Positions 8,265 through 16,463 of a DNA stretch of 39,222 nucleotides are shown piece after piece. The notes under the pieces were generated by a model that was not told the DNA's origin, ran no database searches, and saw only the letters and a list, made by a program, of their open reading frames with translations. Source of the DNA: Clostridiales bacterium (GTDB lineage: Bacteria; Bacillota; Clostridia; Christensenellales; Pumilibacteraceae); contig JAIDCZ010000029.1 in the NCBI GenBank assembly GCA_029055565.1, positions 73,973-113,194 of the forward strand, written 5' to 3'. Every line of letters starts with the position of its first letter. Position 1 is the stretch's first letter. The translations under genes were made by a program, and so were the position numbers.

Positions 8265-10568
8265 ATGAAATTTAAAAAGTACTTGACAGCCATTTTGACG
8301 GTAATCGCCGTTATCGCGTCGGTCGCGTGCCTTACCGCATGCGGCGGCAAAAGCGACGGCAACGGCGGTACCGCCCAACCCACGTACGTCGTTACGGTAA
8401 ACGCCGACAAACCGCTCAACCTCGAAATCGGCGCCACCGTCGACTTCAAGCAGTATTTTACCGTTAAGGATAGCGGCGGCAACCAAATAGTGGTAACCGA
8501 CGAGATGCTCGATCTTACCAAAGCGGACACCTCCAAGGCCGGCACCTTTACCGTCACCCTAACCGTAGGCAACGTCAAAAAGACTGTAACTTTTACAGTA
8601 ATCGACGACGATGGCGGCAATGGCGGCGACCCTATATCCGTGCTTGCCAAGTACGCCGACCGCACTACGTGGAACTTTGCTACCACGCTTTCGTACACCT
8701 ACGACGGCGATACCTACAGCGAGTACTACGAGCACAATGGCAACGCCACCAAGTACGTATACGACGAGGACGGCGACACCTACACCGATTACATAAGCTA
8801 CGATCCCACTGCCGATACCTACTACTATTACTCCGAGCAAAACGACGGTAGCTACGCAAGGTACGCCGAGGGCACGGACGACTTCGACCAATGGTTTTGG
8901 TACGCCGCGCCGGTAGACCTAAGCGAAATCAAGGACTTTGAATTTACCGAGAGCAACGGCGTATATACGGCGACCAAGCCCAACGACGTCGGCAAAAGCG
9001 TTATCGGCGAATACACCGGCATTTCGTGGACGGCGTTTAGGGTAGAGATACAATTCGGCAATATACACTCGATTACCGGAGAAATGAGCGACGGCGAAAA
9101 ATACGTCTACGTATTTTCCAAGCACGGCTCTGTAAGCTTTACCTTGCCCAACGTCGACGGCACGAGCGACACGCCCACCACCCCCACCGGCACGATGGAT
9201 AAGCAGACCTACAACCCCAACGACTTCGACGACGAGCGCTTGCAAGACAAAATTACCAAGACGGGCGACGAACCAGACCCCGCCATCGGCTTGTCCGCTA
9301 TCGGCAAGTACCACGCGCTCGTTATTCCGGTACAGTTTACCGACGATCTCATCGAGGACGGAGAGCTGGCAAAGCTTAACGTAGCGTTCAACGGCGATAC
9401 CCAAAGCACCGGCTGGCAAAGCGTTCATTCCTACTACTACCAATCGTCGTACCAAAAGCTGGATATTACCTTCGACATAGCCGGATATAATATAGCGCAA
9501 AACAAAGCGACCTTTACCGCACCTAGCGGCGATTCCGCATACTACGCACGGCAAACGGCAACCGACCCCGACACCAATCAAAAATACAAAAACGGCGACA
9601 ATCTGTTGTTGCACGAGGCGCTCAAGTACTACGACGACGTTATTGACTTTTCGGACTACGACTACGACGGCGACGGCACTCTGGACGCGGTATACCTTAT
9701 ATACACTGCCGATATAGAATATGACAGCGACGACTCATTCTACTGGGCGTACGTCACTTGGAACTACGAGGACGAACAGTACGACGAAACCAACGTGTTC
9801 TACTACTTGTTTGCCGGTGTGGACTTTATGATAGAAAGCGTTAAGGACGGATTCGTGGACGAGGAGTACTACCCCGAAATATCCGGACTTATCGTCAATG
9901 CGTCCACGTACATTCACGAAACCGGCCACCTTTTGGGACTGGACGACTACTACGACTACGACGACCGATCGGGCAGTAACGAGGGGCTCGGCGGCGCAGA
10001 CATGATGGACGCGACGGTCGGCGACCAAAACGTTTATTCCAAAATCATGCTCGGCTGGGTTACGCCGCAGATAGTGGTATCCACCAAAACGGTAACGATC
10101 AAAAGCTCGCAGACCCAAGGCGACGCAATACTCATTCCGCTCAACTTCAACAATTCGTACTTCTGCGAATATCTGCTGATCGACCTATACTCGGCGGACG
10201 GACTAAACGCCATGCACGCCTCGGCAAGCAACAGCTACCTCTACGACGGCAAGGACTACGGCGTGCGCATATACCACGTTTCGTCGTCCATAGGCAACGG
10301 ATACAGCACCGACTACGGCTCGTTTACCGACAACAACAATACCGACACGAGCTACGCGCTAATCAAGCTCGTCGAGGCCGACGGCACCAAAAAGTTCTCC
10401 AACAGCCAAGGCTACGCCGCGGACAGCGACCTTTGGCAAGCCGGCCAAAAGCTTAGCACGGTGTTCCCAAACTATACGACCAACGCCGGCAAAAAGCTTA
10501 ACTTCGATATATCCATAGACAGCGTTTCCGCCGCACAAGCAACTATCACCATCACCTACGCCGCGTAA
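8265..10568 (+). CDS. M6-family-like zinc metalloprotease lipoprotein
   Basis: This 767-aa protein has a lipoprotein signal (MKFKKYLTAILT..., lipobox LTAC, Cys26). A domain at about residues 40-115 looks Ig-like (LEIGATVDFKQYFTVKDSGG), followed by a Tyr/Asp-rich region to about 300. The C-terminal half carries the zinc motif HETGH (His551, Glu552, His555), then LLGLDDYYDYDD and GGADMMDATVGDQNVYSKIM, the pattern of M6 (immune inhibitor A / InhA-like) metallopeptidases, in which HExxH binds zinc, Glu is the catalytic base and an Asp-rich stretch follows. It is probably an exported, lipid-anchored protease acting on extracellular protein. It is monocistronic, with a promoter at 8202-8230 and a terminator at 10598-10632. 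The protein is strongly acidic. The M6 assignment rests on motif and context; substrate unknown. Confidence 0.9.
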   Translation: MKFKKYLTAILTVIAVIASVACLTACGGKSDGNGGTAQPTYVVTVNADKPLNLEIGATVDFKQYFTVKDSGGNQIVVTDEMLDLTKADTSKAGTFTVTLTVGNVKKTVTFTVIDDDGGNGGDPISVLAKYADRTTWNFATTLSYTYDGDTYSEYYEHNGNATKYVYDEDGDTYTDYISYDPTADTYYYYSEQNDGSYARYAEGTDDFDQWFWYAAPVDLSEIKDFEFTESNGVYTATKPNDVGKSVIGEYTGISWTAFRVEIQFGNIHSITGEMSDGEKYVYVFSKHGSVSFTLPNVDGTSDTPTTPTGTMDKQTYNPNDFDDERLQDKITKTGDEPDPAIGLSAIGKYHALVIPVQFTDDLIEDGELAKLNVAFNGDTQSTGWQSVHSYYYQSSYQKLDITFDIAGYNIAQNKATFTAPSGDSAYYARQTATDPDTNQKYKNGDNLLLHEALKYYDDVIDFSDYDYDGDGTLDAVYLIYTADIEYDSDDSFYWAYVTWNYEDEQYDETNVFYYLFAGVDFMIESVKDGFVDEEYYPEISGLIVNASTYIHETGHLLGLDDYYDYDDRSGSNEGLGGADMMDATVGDQNVYSKIMLGWVTPQIVVSTKTVTIKSSQTQGDAILIPLNFNNSYFCEYLLIDLYSADGLNAMHASASNSYLYDGKDYGVRIYHVSSSIGNGYSTDYGSFTDNNNTDTSYALIKLVEADGTKKFSNSQGYAADSDLWQAGQKLSTVFPNYTTNAGKKLNFDISIDSVSAAQATITITYAA

Positions 10569-10597
10569 CGTAACGCAAACGAAAAATTCCAAAACAA

Positions 10598-10632
10598 AAA
10601 ATCCGAACTCGCCTATCCGCAGTTCGGATTTT
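10598..10632. terminator. Bidirectional terminator between convergent genes
   Basis: AAATCCGAACT (10599-10609) pairs with AGTTCGGATTT (10621-10631), with an A-run before and a T-run after. It can serve the plus-strand metalloprotease gene ending at 10568 and the minus-strand gene ending at 10645. Confidence 0.88.
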
Positions 10633-10644
10633 TGTTTTGTCGTA

Positions 10645-11790
10645 TTACACCACTCCGTCGTATTTGCCGTTTAGCGGCGGCGCGACGTCAAGCTCTATCG
10701 ACTGTTCGTCCGTCGCGGTCGGGCGCGACAGTAAGCGCATAAGCGTGGCGTATTCCGCGGCGGAAATCGTGCTTTTTATTATCGGGTATGTCAAGTCGCC
10801 GGTAAGCTTAAACCTAATCCAAATATCGTCCTTGGTTTCGCGCACGTAGCTCACCTTGTCGTACGATATTCTGATTACGACTATGCTGTCTTGATTATGA
10901 ACGCAAACCATTATGCAATCGGCAAAAATAAAATACTCGTTCACCGCTCCGATCTTAACGCTACGCGCGGCCTTACTCAATATATTGCGCAAGTAAAGGT
11001 AATATACGAGTGCGATTATAAAGATAATAGACGCCGCCCACAGCACTGCGATTGCCCATATCGGCATAGCTTCGCTTTTGTAGTTGAGTATTACGCTCAA
11101 CAGCATTCCCACAAAACTGCATACGCCAATCAATACGGAAACTACGAACCTACTTTTCATAATCTGCTTATCGCGCGACACGTACTCGCCGAACTTGGAT
11201 TTTATAACGCGACGGTTTTCGACGGACACAACCTCGGATATATCGGGCACGGCGTTGCCGTTTTCGGCGTACGCCGGCAACGCTACCTCGCCTATTCCAT
11301 CAAGCGGCAGTCCAAACGTTCGGCGCACGGCGTTAAGCTGTTCGGGCGACAGTCCGTCTTTTGGAATAATATTGCCCGCCTTGTTCGGACTCAAAAGCTT
11401 AAAGTACCGCTTTTTCTCTTTGGCTACGGTAAAATCTCTGCAAAGGTACCGTTCCTCGCCGTAATCGCCGCGCTCACTCGTCCGCATTATCATATAGTCG
11501 GAATACAGCGCGGTGGTGATAACGCTTTGTCTTTTTTGGGCTTTTACTATGGTTTCCAATACGATAACGCAAAACGACGAAGCAAAAGCCGTACACAGCA
11601 TAAACGCAAACGCCAAGATAAATCTATAGCGCGTCGCCGTTATCGCGTCGTTAAGCGTTACCGCAAAAACAACGAATCCAAAAATCGCGAACGCGGCAAA
11701 CAGTATTATCTGTATGCGAAAGTATATCCAAAACATTTTGCTCGCTTGGATTTTGGTTTCTATCGGTTTCAGTTCGGTTTGTTCGTCCAT
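10645..11790 (-). CDS. Multi-pass membrane protein with two YcxB-like halves
   Basis: This 381-aa protein has four clear membrane spans in two hairpins (about residues 20-48 and 55-80; about 214-235 and 240-262). Each hairpin is followed by a soluble beta-rich part of the YcxB-like type: the first includes RYFKLLSPNKAGNIIPKDGL, the second an analogous stretch around ISYDKVSYVRETKDDIWIRF. The tandem arrangement suggests an internal duplication. The function of YcxB-like proteins is unknown; some are thought to be membrane-associated sensors. There is no export signal other than the spans. The start at 11790 has AGGGA upstream. It is the last gene of the probable 14688-10645 operon and ends at a bidirectional terminator. 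Confidence 0.75.
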   Translation of the reverse strand: MDEQTELKPIETKIQASKMFWIYFRIQIILFAAFAIFGFVVFAVTLNDAITATRYRFILAFAFMLCTAFASSFCVIVLETIVKAQKRQSVITTALYSDYMIMRTSERGDYGEERYLCRDFTVAKEKKRYFKLLSPNKAGNIIPKDGLSPEQLNAVRRTFGLPLDGIGEVALPAYAENGNAVPDISEVVSVENRRVIKSKFGEYVSRDKQIMKSRFVVSVLIGVCSFVGMLLSVILNYKSEAMPIWAIAVLWAASIIFIIALVYYLYLRNILSKAARSVKIGAVNEYFIFADCIMVCVHNQDSIVVIRISYDKVSYVRETKDDIWIRFKLTGDLTYPIIKSTISAAEYATLMRLLSRPTATDEQSIELDVAPPLNGKYDGVV

Positions 11791-11839
11791 AATTTTCCCT
11801 ACGCCGACCGTTTACGGTAGGCTCTGAGTAATAAGTTTT

Positions 11840-13246
11840 TTATGCGGAATAGCTAAGCGTTATGCACGGCCGCACGCAATGGCTTGCGCCGTCAACTGCG
11901 TACTCGCTTAGGTAGCCGCCCGAGTTCACGTTCCACGCGCAGTAGTAATATTTGCCCGACGGCGACCGCGTCCAGTACGAACCGTTGTTCTTTAACCCGC
12001 TTGCCGTATTGCACCACGCGCCGCGTGCCCGCGCGTAGTCGGTGGTTTTGCACTCGCGCGTTGCGGACTTATCGTCGGCGGCCGTAGCAAAGCCGTAGTC
12101 TGCGGTTATATAATCTTGATAGCTCGGCAAATACACTTTGTCCGTGGTGTCGCCGCACGCGTATCCGTTGGTTGCCGCCGCCGTCGTGGTCGCGCCGTTA
12201 CTCACCGTAGTCGTCGCAACGTACGAGCTGTCCCGAGCAAACGCCATCGCGTAAAAATAGCCGTTCAGCCAAGTCCGAATATCGCTCCGTTCGTAGTTGT
12301 TGGCGTAAACGGTATCGTCGCCCGTTTTTCTGTCGGCATACTCGGCGTAGTACGCATGCGTATCCAACAGCTTGTCGGCAAGCAAGTAGTACGTGCCGTT
12401 TTCGCCGCTAAGCACTCGCCACGTAATGACGTCGCACTTAAACCAGTATTCCGCGCCGTCCTCTATAGCCGTGCCGTCGTCAAATGCGTAGCTTTCACCG
12501 TTGCACACTTGCGCCGTCTGCTTGGCGTAAAAATCATTGCCCAGCAAGTACCAGCCGATAGACGTCGGCTCAAGCTTATCCAGCTCGGCCGTTACCGCTT
12601 GATCGCTAACGTGCGTTTGCGGATAGAATCCGTACTGAACGGTTTTGCCGTCCTCCGAAAGCTTGGGCACCACTCCGGCAACTTGATCTCCGGTATATTT
12701 AGCGGTAAACTGCGCCGTGTAAGTAACGTTGTCGGTAACCGCGCCGACCGACGGACTCCAGCCCGAAAACTCGTAGTTAATATCCAACATGCTCGCCCTT
12801 TGCGGCGTCGGACCGTTATACTCGGGTGTCGCGCCGTACTCGACGTCGTCGTCGGTTTCCAGTACCGTGCCGTCATAGTTTTTCCACGTCACGGTAAATC
12901 TGCTCGTATACTCCGTAAAGGTCGCGGTATAGGTAACGTCGGCCGTCACCTTGGCAAGCTCGGGCGACCAGCCGGCAAACACGTAGTAGCACTGCGCCGT
13001 TCCGTCCTTTGCGGGTATTGCGCCGTCGTAGGAGGGCATGCTCCCCGCCTTTACGTTCTTATCCGTTTCAAGAACCTTGCCGTCGTCGCTTTTCCAAGTT
13101 ACGGTATACGTTTTTTCTTTTTCGCCGCCGGTGTTACCTCCGGCACCGCTCTTGCCGTCGTTTGCGTCGCCGCAAGCGGTTGCGCCGAACGCGCACAGCG
13201 AAAGGCCTACTGCAAGCATTAGCGTTGCTATCGTTTTTCTTTTCAT
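11840..13246 (-). CDS. Lipoprotein with InlB-type repeats and a DUF6273-like domain
   Basis: I chose the ATG at 13246 (MKRKTIATLML...), with AGAGG 7 nt upstream; an in-frame TTG at 13252 is less likely. The 468-aa product has a lipoprotein signal (GATAC, Cys25). Two near-identical InlB-like repeats follow (about residues 45-180; VTWKSDDGKVLETD and VTWKNYDGTVLETD, each ending YTATF or YTAQF). The C-terminal ~270 residues (VQYGFYPQTHVSD ... WRVLSGENGTYYLLADKLL ... IRTWLNGYFYAMAF ... NGSYWTRSPS ... HCVRPCITL) match the DUF6273-type fold of gut Firmicutes surface proteins, related to formylglycine-generating-enzyme/C-lectin-like modules. It is a surface adhesin or binding protein by inference. 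It lies 38 bp after the preceding gene, so is probably co-transcribed. Confidence 0.85.
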   Translation of the reverse strand: MKRKTIATLMLAVGLSLCAFGATACGDANDGKSGAGGNTGGEKEKTYTVTWKSDDGKVLETDKNVKAGSMPSYDGAIPAKDGTAQCYYVFAGWSPELAKVTADVTYTATFTEYTSRFTVTWKNYDGTVLETDDDVEYGATPEYNGPTPQRASMLDINYEFSGWSPSVGAVTDNVTYTAQFTAKYTGDQVAGVVPKLSEDGKTVQYGFYPQTHVSDQAVTAELDKLEPTSIGWYLLGNDFYAKQTAQVCNGESYAFDDGTAIEDGAEYWFKCDVITWRVLSGENGTYYLLADKLLDTHAYYAEYADRKTGDDTVYANNYERSDIRTWLNGYFYAMAFARDSSYVATTTVSNGATTTAAATNGYACGDTTDKVYLPSYQDYITADYGFATAADDKSATRECKTTDYARARGAWCNTASGLKNNGSYWTRSPSGKYYYCAWNVNSGGYLSEYAVDGASHCVRPCITLSYSA

Positions 13247-13284
13247 TGCCAAACCTCTTTCTCGTTAATTTCTTTCACGGCCGA

Positions 13285-14688
13285 CTATTGCGCCGCTTCT
13301 GCGGAAAGTACGAATTCGATTGCCGTTATATACAACGGATACTTTTTGCTCGTAGTGTTTATGGTGGCAATCGTCACGCTCGAAGTACTTTCAAAATCCA
13401 AGGTAATCGTAGAAACGTTGCCAGCCTCCAGCGCGTCCTTGTCTATTACGGTCATGTCCGTGCAAGTATGAGTAACGGTCTTGCCGTCGTTCTCATCGTC
13501 CGTCCAATCGGTGGAAGTGCTGTCGCCCACTCGTATCTGACACTTAGTATCATTTACGTATCCGGTAATAATAACGCGGCTTACGTTTGTGTTTAGCGTA
13601 AACGTTATACTTCCCGCGACGGAGGCGGTACCGACCTTAAACATATTACCGGCACTCCACTTATTGTCACCGCTTCCCCCCGAACCGCCGCCGTAAATAT
13701 AAGCAGTGCTTACGCCGGTGATAATGCCGTCGCCGCCGCCTACAAGCTTCAACGCCGAAAACACACTTTCGTCGCTTAACGCCTTGTTCGAGTTTGTGGT
13801 ACCCGATATTTCATACACGACTGACGTGTCGGACGAAGGCTCGCGCGGCGCGTTGACGGTAACCGCGCATTCTGCGGAAAGACTGCCGCACTCCGCCTTT
13901 ACCGTTGCGGTGCCTTTTGCAACCGCAGTAACCGTGGCAACGTTACCGGCCGACGTTACGGTTACGAAGTACTCGCCTTGCGTTACGCTCCACGTCACGT
14001 TGCCGGCTTCACCGCTCGTCGTAACCGTCGCCGTAACCATGCCGCTTTCGCCTACGGTCAAGGTCAGCTTGTCGGGACTGAGAGTTACGCGCTCGGACGG
14101 CACAAAGTTCACAATCGAATTTTCTATGTCCTCCCACGGCACGCACGCACGCATGTTTTTGGCAATGGTAGCCACCTTAACGCCGGTCGCGCGGCCTTGC
14201 TCGGCCACGTCCTTTGCCGCCCGCACCTTGGCGGGGTCTACGCCCGAAGCCTCGTAAATCCACAGCAACAATTCGGGACACAGCAAGTTGGAGTACACGC
14301 GCGTTTTGGCGCTCGCGTCCCAATCGAAGGAGCCGTCGTCTATGCTCGGGTATAACCAAGAATCGAAAAAGTGCCACTTTTGATTAGGCTCATGCTTTTC
14401 CTTATCTACTATCATGCCGGCAGTCTTTTTGGCTAAGTCTATGTACCCGCCGCTCGCTTGCTGATACCTTTCTATAAACTCGTCGGACAGCGGATAGTGC
14501 GCGTCCTTTTCACTGAGGAAATCCGCAATATCACGCATCGTCACGGCGGTCGCGGCGGCTTGCACTACGGCGCCGCTCGGCGCGGGTTCACCGCTTTCGG
14601 TCGGAACGCTTTGCACGCGACTACAACCGCACGCAAAAGTCAAGCACGCAATCAAACCAATCGCTATAGATAACAATTTTCTGCCCAT
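13285..14688 (-). CDS. Lipoprotein with bacterial Ig-like (Big_2) domain
   Basis: The ATG at 14688 (MGRKLLSIAIGL...) follows GGAGA by 7 nt and begins a lipoprotein signal (FACGC, lipidated Cys20 or 22); the longer frame from 14787 would read through the promoter. The 467-aa product has a helical N-terminal domain (about residues 50-190; TMRDIADFLSEKDAHYPLSD) of unknown role. A Big_2 Ig-like domain follows (about 195-280; VTLSPDKLTLTVGESG ... VTAVAKGTATVKAECG). The C-terminal beta-rich domain (about 290-465; GSITFTLNTNVSRVIITGYV ... YPLYITAIEFVLS) is jelly-roll-like and resembles carbohydrate-binding-type domains without a firm family. It is the first gene of the likely three-gene operon 14688-10645. 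The exact function is unknown. Confidence 0.82.
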   Translation of the reverse strand: MGRKLLSIAIGLIACLTFACGCSRVQSVPTESGEPAPSGAVVQAAATAVTMRDIADFLSEKDAHYPLSDEFIERYQQASGGYIDLAKKTAGMIVDKEKHEPNQKWHFFDSWLYPSIDDGSFDWDASAKTRVYSNLLCPELLLWIYEASGVDPAKVRAAKDVAEQGRATGVKVATIAKNMRACVPWEDIENSIVNFVPSERVTLSPDKLTLTVGESGMVTATVTTSGEAGNVTWSVTQGEYFVTVTSAGNVATVTAVAKGTATVKAECGSLSAECAVTVNAPREPSSDTSVVYEISGTTNSNKALSDESVFSALKLVGGGDGIITGVSTAYIYGGGSGGSGDNKWSAGNMFKVGTASVAGSITFTLNTNVSRVIITGYVNDTKCQIRVGDSTSTDWTDDENDGKTVTHTCTDMTVIDKDALEAGNVSTITLDFESTSSVTIATINTTSKKYPLYITAIEFVLSAEAAQ

Positions 14689-14742
14689 AACGTTTTCTCC
14701 GAGGTTAATATATAATAGTTGCAATAAATCTCTGTACGATTC

Positions 14743-14771
14743 ATTATACCACACGCCCAAACAATTTACAA
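14743..14771 (-). promoter_or_regulatory. Sigma-A promoter of the three-gene lipoprotein operon
   Basis: TTGTAA (14771-14766), a 17-bp spacer and TATAAT (14748-14743) on the minus strand. It lies just upstream of the ATG at 14688. Confidence 0.72.
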
Positions 14772-14783
14772 GCATACCGCCCC

Positions 14784-14822
14784 ACAAAAATAAAACCGAG
14801 CCGAACGCAATTCAACTCGGTT
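14784..14822 (-). terminator. Second (distal) terminator after the aldo-keto reductase gene
   Basis: AACCGAG (14794-14800) pairs with CTCGGTT (14816-14822). On the minus strand the stem is followed by TTTATTTTT. It is in tandem with the stronger hairpin at 14853-14888 and insulates the promoter at 14743-14771. Confidence 0.7.
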
Positions 14823-14852
14823 ACCCATAAGCGCCGGCAACCGACGCCCCCC

Positions 14853-14888
14853 TAAAAACAATTAGGCGCACCACAGTGGCACGCCTAA
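14853..14888 (-). terminator. First terminator after the aldo-keto reductase gene
   Basis: TTAGGCGCACCAC (14862-14874) pairs with GTGGCACGCCTAA (14876-14888) over most of its length, with two G-U pairs and a minimal loop. A TGTTTTT tract follows on the minus strand. It lies 38 bp after the stop codon at 14927. Confidence 0.82.
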
Positions 14889-14926
14889 TACTCGATAAAT
14901 TGAATTTTATATATTCCTATTTCAGC

Positions 14927-15772
14927 TTATTTCGTTTCGTAATTCGGTTTCATTGCCGCAAACGACTTCAACATTTCGTCCGTGCGGTAGTAATATCTTT
15001 TATTCTTATTAAGCTTAGCAATTTCAGCCATATCCTCTTTGGTCAGAGCAAAGTTCAAAATCTCGAAATTGTCTTTTACGTGATTAACCTTGCTCGTCCC
15101 CGGTATTACGCAAAATCCCATTTTCAAATGCCCGCGAAGAATTATCTGCGCCGAAGTCTTTTTATATTTTTTGCCAAGCTCTGCAAATATAGGTTCGTTT
15201 ATAAGCGCCGCGTCGCCGTGGCCGAGCGGATACCAACTCATAAGCACGATACCGTGTTTATCGAGCTCTTTCACAAGCTCGTCTTGCGTGAAATACGGAT
15301 GCGCTTCAGCTTGCATAACTTGCGGTTTAATTTCGCAGTTAGCCAAAATATTATCAAGATACTTGCCTTCGCAGTTGGAAATACCGATTGACTTAACCCT
15401 GCCTTTCTTCACAGCCTTTTCAATCATTTTGTAGCCGTCCATATAATGCTCGGTGGGCTGATGTATGAAAAGAAGATCGATGTAATCGAGTCCCAGCCTC
15501 GCAAGCGTTTCGTCGACGGCGTTTGGGTTAAGATACTCGGTCGCCCAAATTTTTGTGCTTACAAAAATGTCTTCATGCTTAACGCCCGAAGCCTTTATCG
15601 CTCTGCCGACCGCCCGCTCGTTGACGTAGGCGTTGGCGGTATCCACAAGCCTATAACCCATTTTCAACGCTTCGCAAACGCATACTTCCGCGTCCTTGGG
15701 CGAAATCGTAAAAGTGCCTATGCCGACGGCCGGCATCTTTTCGCCGTTGTTTAAAGTCATTACTTCGTTCAT
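14927..15772 (-). CDS. Aldo/keto reductase (NADPH-dependent oxidoreductase)
   Basis: This 281-aa cytoplasmic protein has the full length of a small AKR TIM barrel. The catalytic tetrad is in place: Asp44 and Tyr49 (RLVDTANAYVNE), Lys74 (VSTKIWATEY) and His104 (LLFIHQPTEHY). The C-terminal half holds the cofactor-binding pattern (CVIPGTSKVNHVKDN). AKRs of the 2,5-diketo-D-gluconate reductase type reduce aldehydes or ketones with NAD(P)H. It follows the flavodoxin gene by 27 bp and is probably co-transcribed with it, a common clostridial redox pairing. The physiological substrate is unknown. Confidence 0.95.
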   Translation of the reverse strand: MNEVMTLNNGEKMPAVGIGTFTISPKDAEVCVCEALKMGYRLVDTANAYVNERAVGRAIKASGVKHEDIFVSTKIWATEYLNPNAVDETLARLGLDYIDLLFIHQPTEHYMDGYKMIEKAVKKGRVKSIGISNCEGKYLDNILANCEIKPQVMQAEAHPYFTQDELVKELDKHGIVLMSWYPLGHGDAALINEPIFAELGKKYKKTSAQIILRGHLKMGFCVIPGTSKVNHVKDNFEILNFALTKEDMAEIAKLNKNKRYYYRTDEMLKSFAAMKPNYETK

Positions 15773-15799
15773 TTAATATTACTCCTTATAATAGAATTT

Positions 15800-16303
15800 T
15801 TATTTAAGCCATTTTTTTACGGACAGTCCCGCCGTGCTGACGGTAGCGCCATGCAAAGCAAGTCCGCTTTCGACTTCGGCGTTTGGGCACAGTTTTTTAA
15901 TGTCCGATACGCTACTACCCATACCGCTACCCTCGTGCGTGCAGAATGGCCGAATCGTCTTTCCGCTGAAATCAAACCGTTCCAAAAACGTAAACACGCA
16001 CATAGGCATCGTTCCCCAATAGTTGGGATAGCCGAGATATATAACGTCGTACTCGTCTAAGCTTTCCGGATATTCCGTAAGCTCGGGACGCGCGTTTCTG
16101 CGCTGGTCTTCTTGCGCCTCGTCTATACATTCGTTATAGTTGTCGGAATAGCTTACTTGCGGCACGATTTTGAACATGTTCGCGCCGGTGCTATTCCTTA
16201 TCATATTTGCAACCACTTCGGTATTGCCGACTTTGAGCGGCTTTATCGTGCCGTTCACGTAGTTTTCTCCTATGCGCGAAAAATACGCAATCAATTCCTT
16301 CAT
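15800..16303 (-). CDS. Flavodoxin family protein
   Basis: This 167-aa protein begins MKELIAYFSRIGENY, the first strand and FMN-phosphate loop of flavodoxins. YLGYPNYWGTMPMCV forms the aromatic FMN-contact loop, and FCTHEGSGMGSSVSDIKKLC is the conserved stretch of the Flavodoxin_4-type family. It probably carries FMN and acts as an electron-transfer protein or quinone/nitro-reductase-like enzyme in the cytoplasm. AAGGAGG lies 9 nt before the ATG at 16303. It is first in the flavodoxin-AKR operon. A weak minus-strand promoter candidate is TTCCAA -17 bp- TAAAAT within 16330-16362. Confidence 0.93.
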   Translation of the reverse strand: MKELIAYFSRIGENYVNGTIKPLKVGNTEVVANMIRNSTGANMFKIVPQVSYSDNYNECIDEAQEDQRRNARPELTEYPESLDEYDVIYLGYPNYWGTMPMCVFTFLERFDFSGKTIRPFCTHEGSGMGSSVSDIKKLCPNAEVESGLALHGATVSTAGLSVKKWLK

Positions 16304-16348
16304 TTCAGCCTCCTTGCTTTCCGCATGTTTATTTTACAACAAACACCG

Positions 16349-16377
16349 TTGACTTGGAAGTGCAACTTTGATATAAT
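16349..16377 (+). promoter_or_regulatory. Plus-strand sigma-A promoter with no protein gene downstream
   Basis: TTGACT (16349-16354), a 17-bp spacer and TATAAT (16372-16377). It reads away from the flavodoxin gene and into the gene-free hairpin array. A 38-codon frame starts at 16376 within the -10 box itself, so it cannot be this promoter's normal product. A GGTTGCAACC palindrome (16378-16387) sits at the expected start of transcription and could be an operator. Confidence 0.6.
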
Positions 16378-16463
16378 GGTTGCAACCAAAAGTTATAACA
16401 AAGTCGGATATTTCAAAATTAAAATCGGCCTAAACGTCATAAGACTTTTAGTACGATTAGTTC

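Noticed and set aside
11791-11839. Hairpin CCTACCG/CGGTCGG before the YcxB-like gene as a terminator
   Set aside because: No T-run follows on the minus strand, and it sits immediately before a ribosome binding site in a likely operon.
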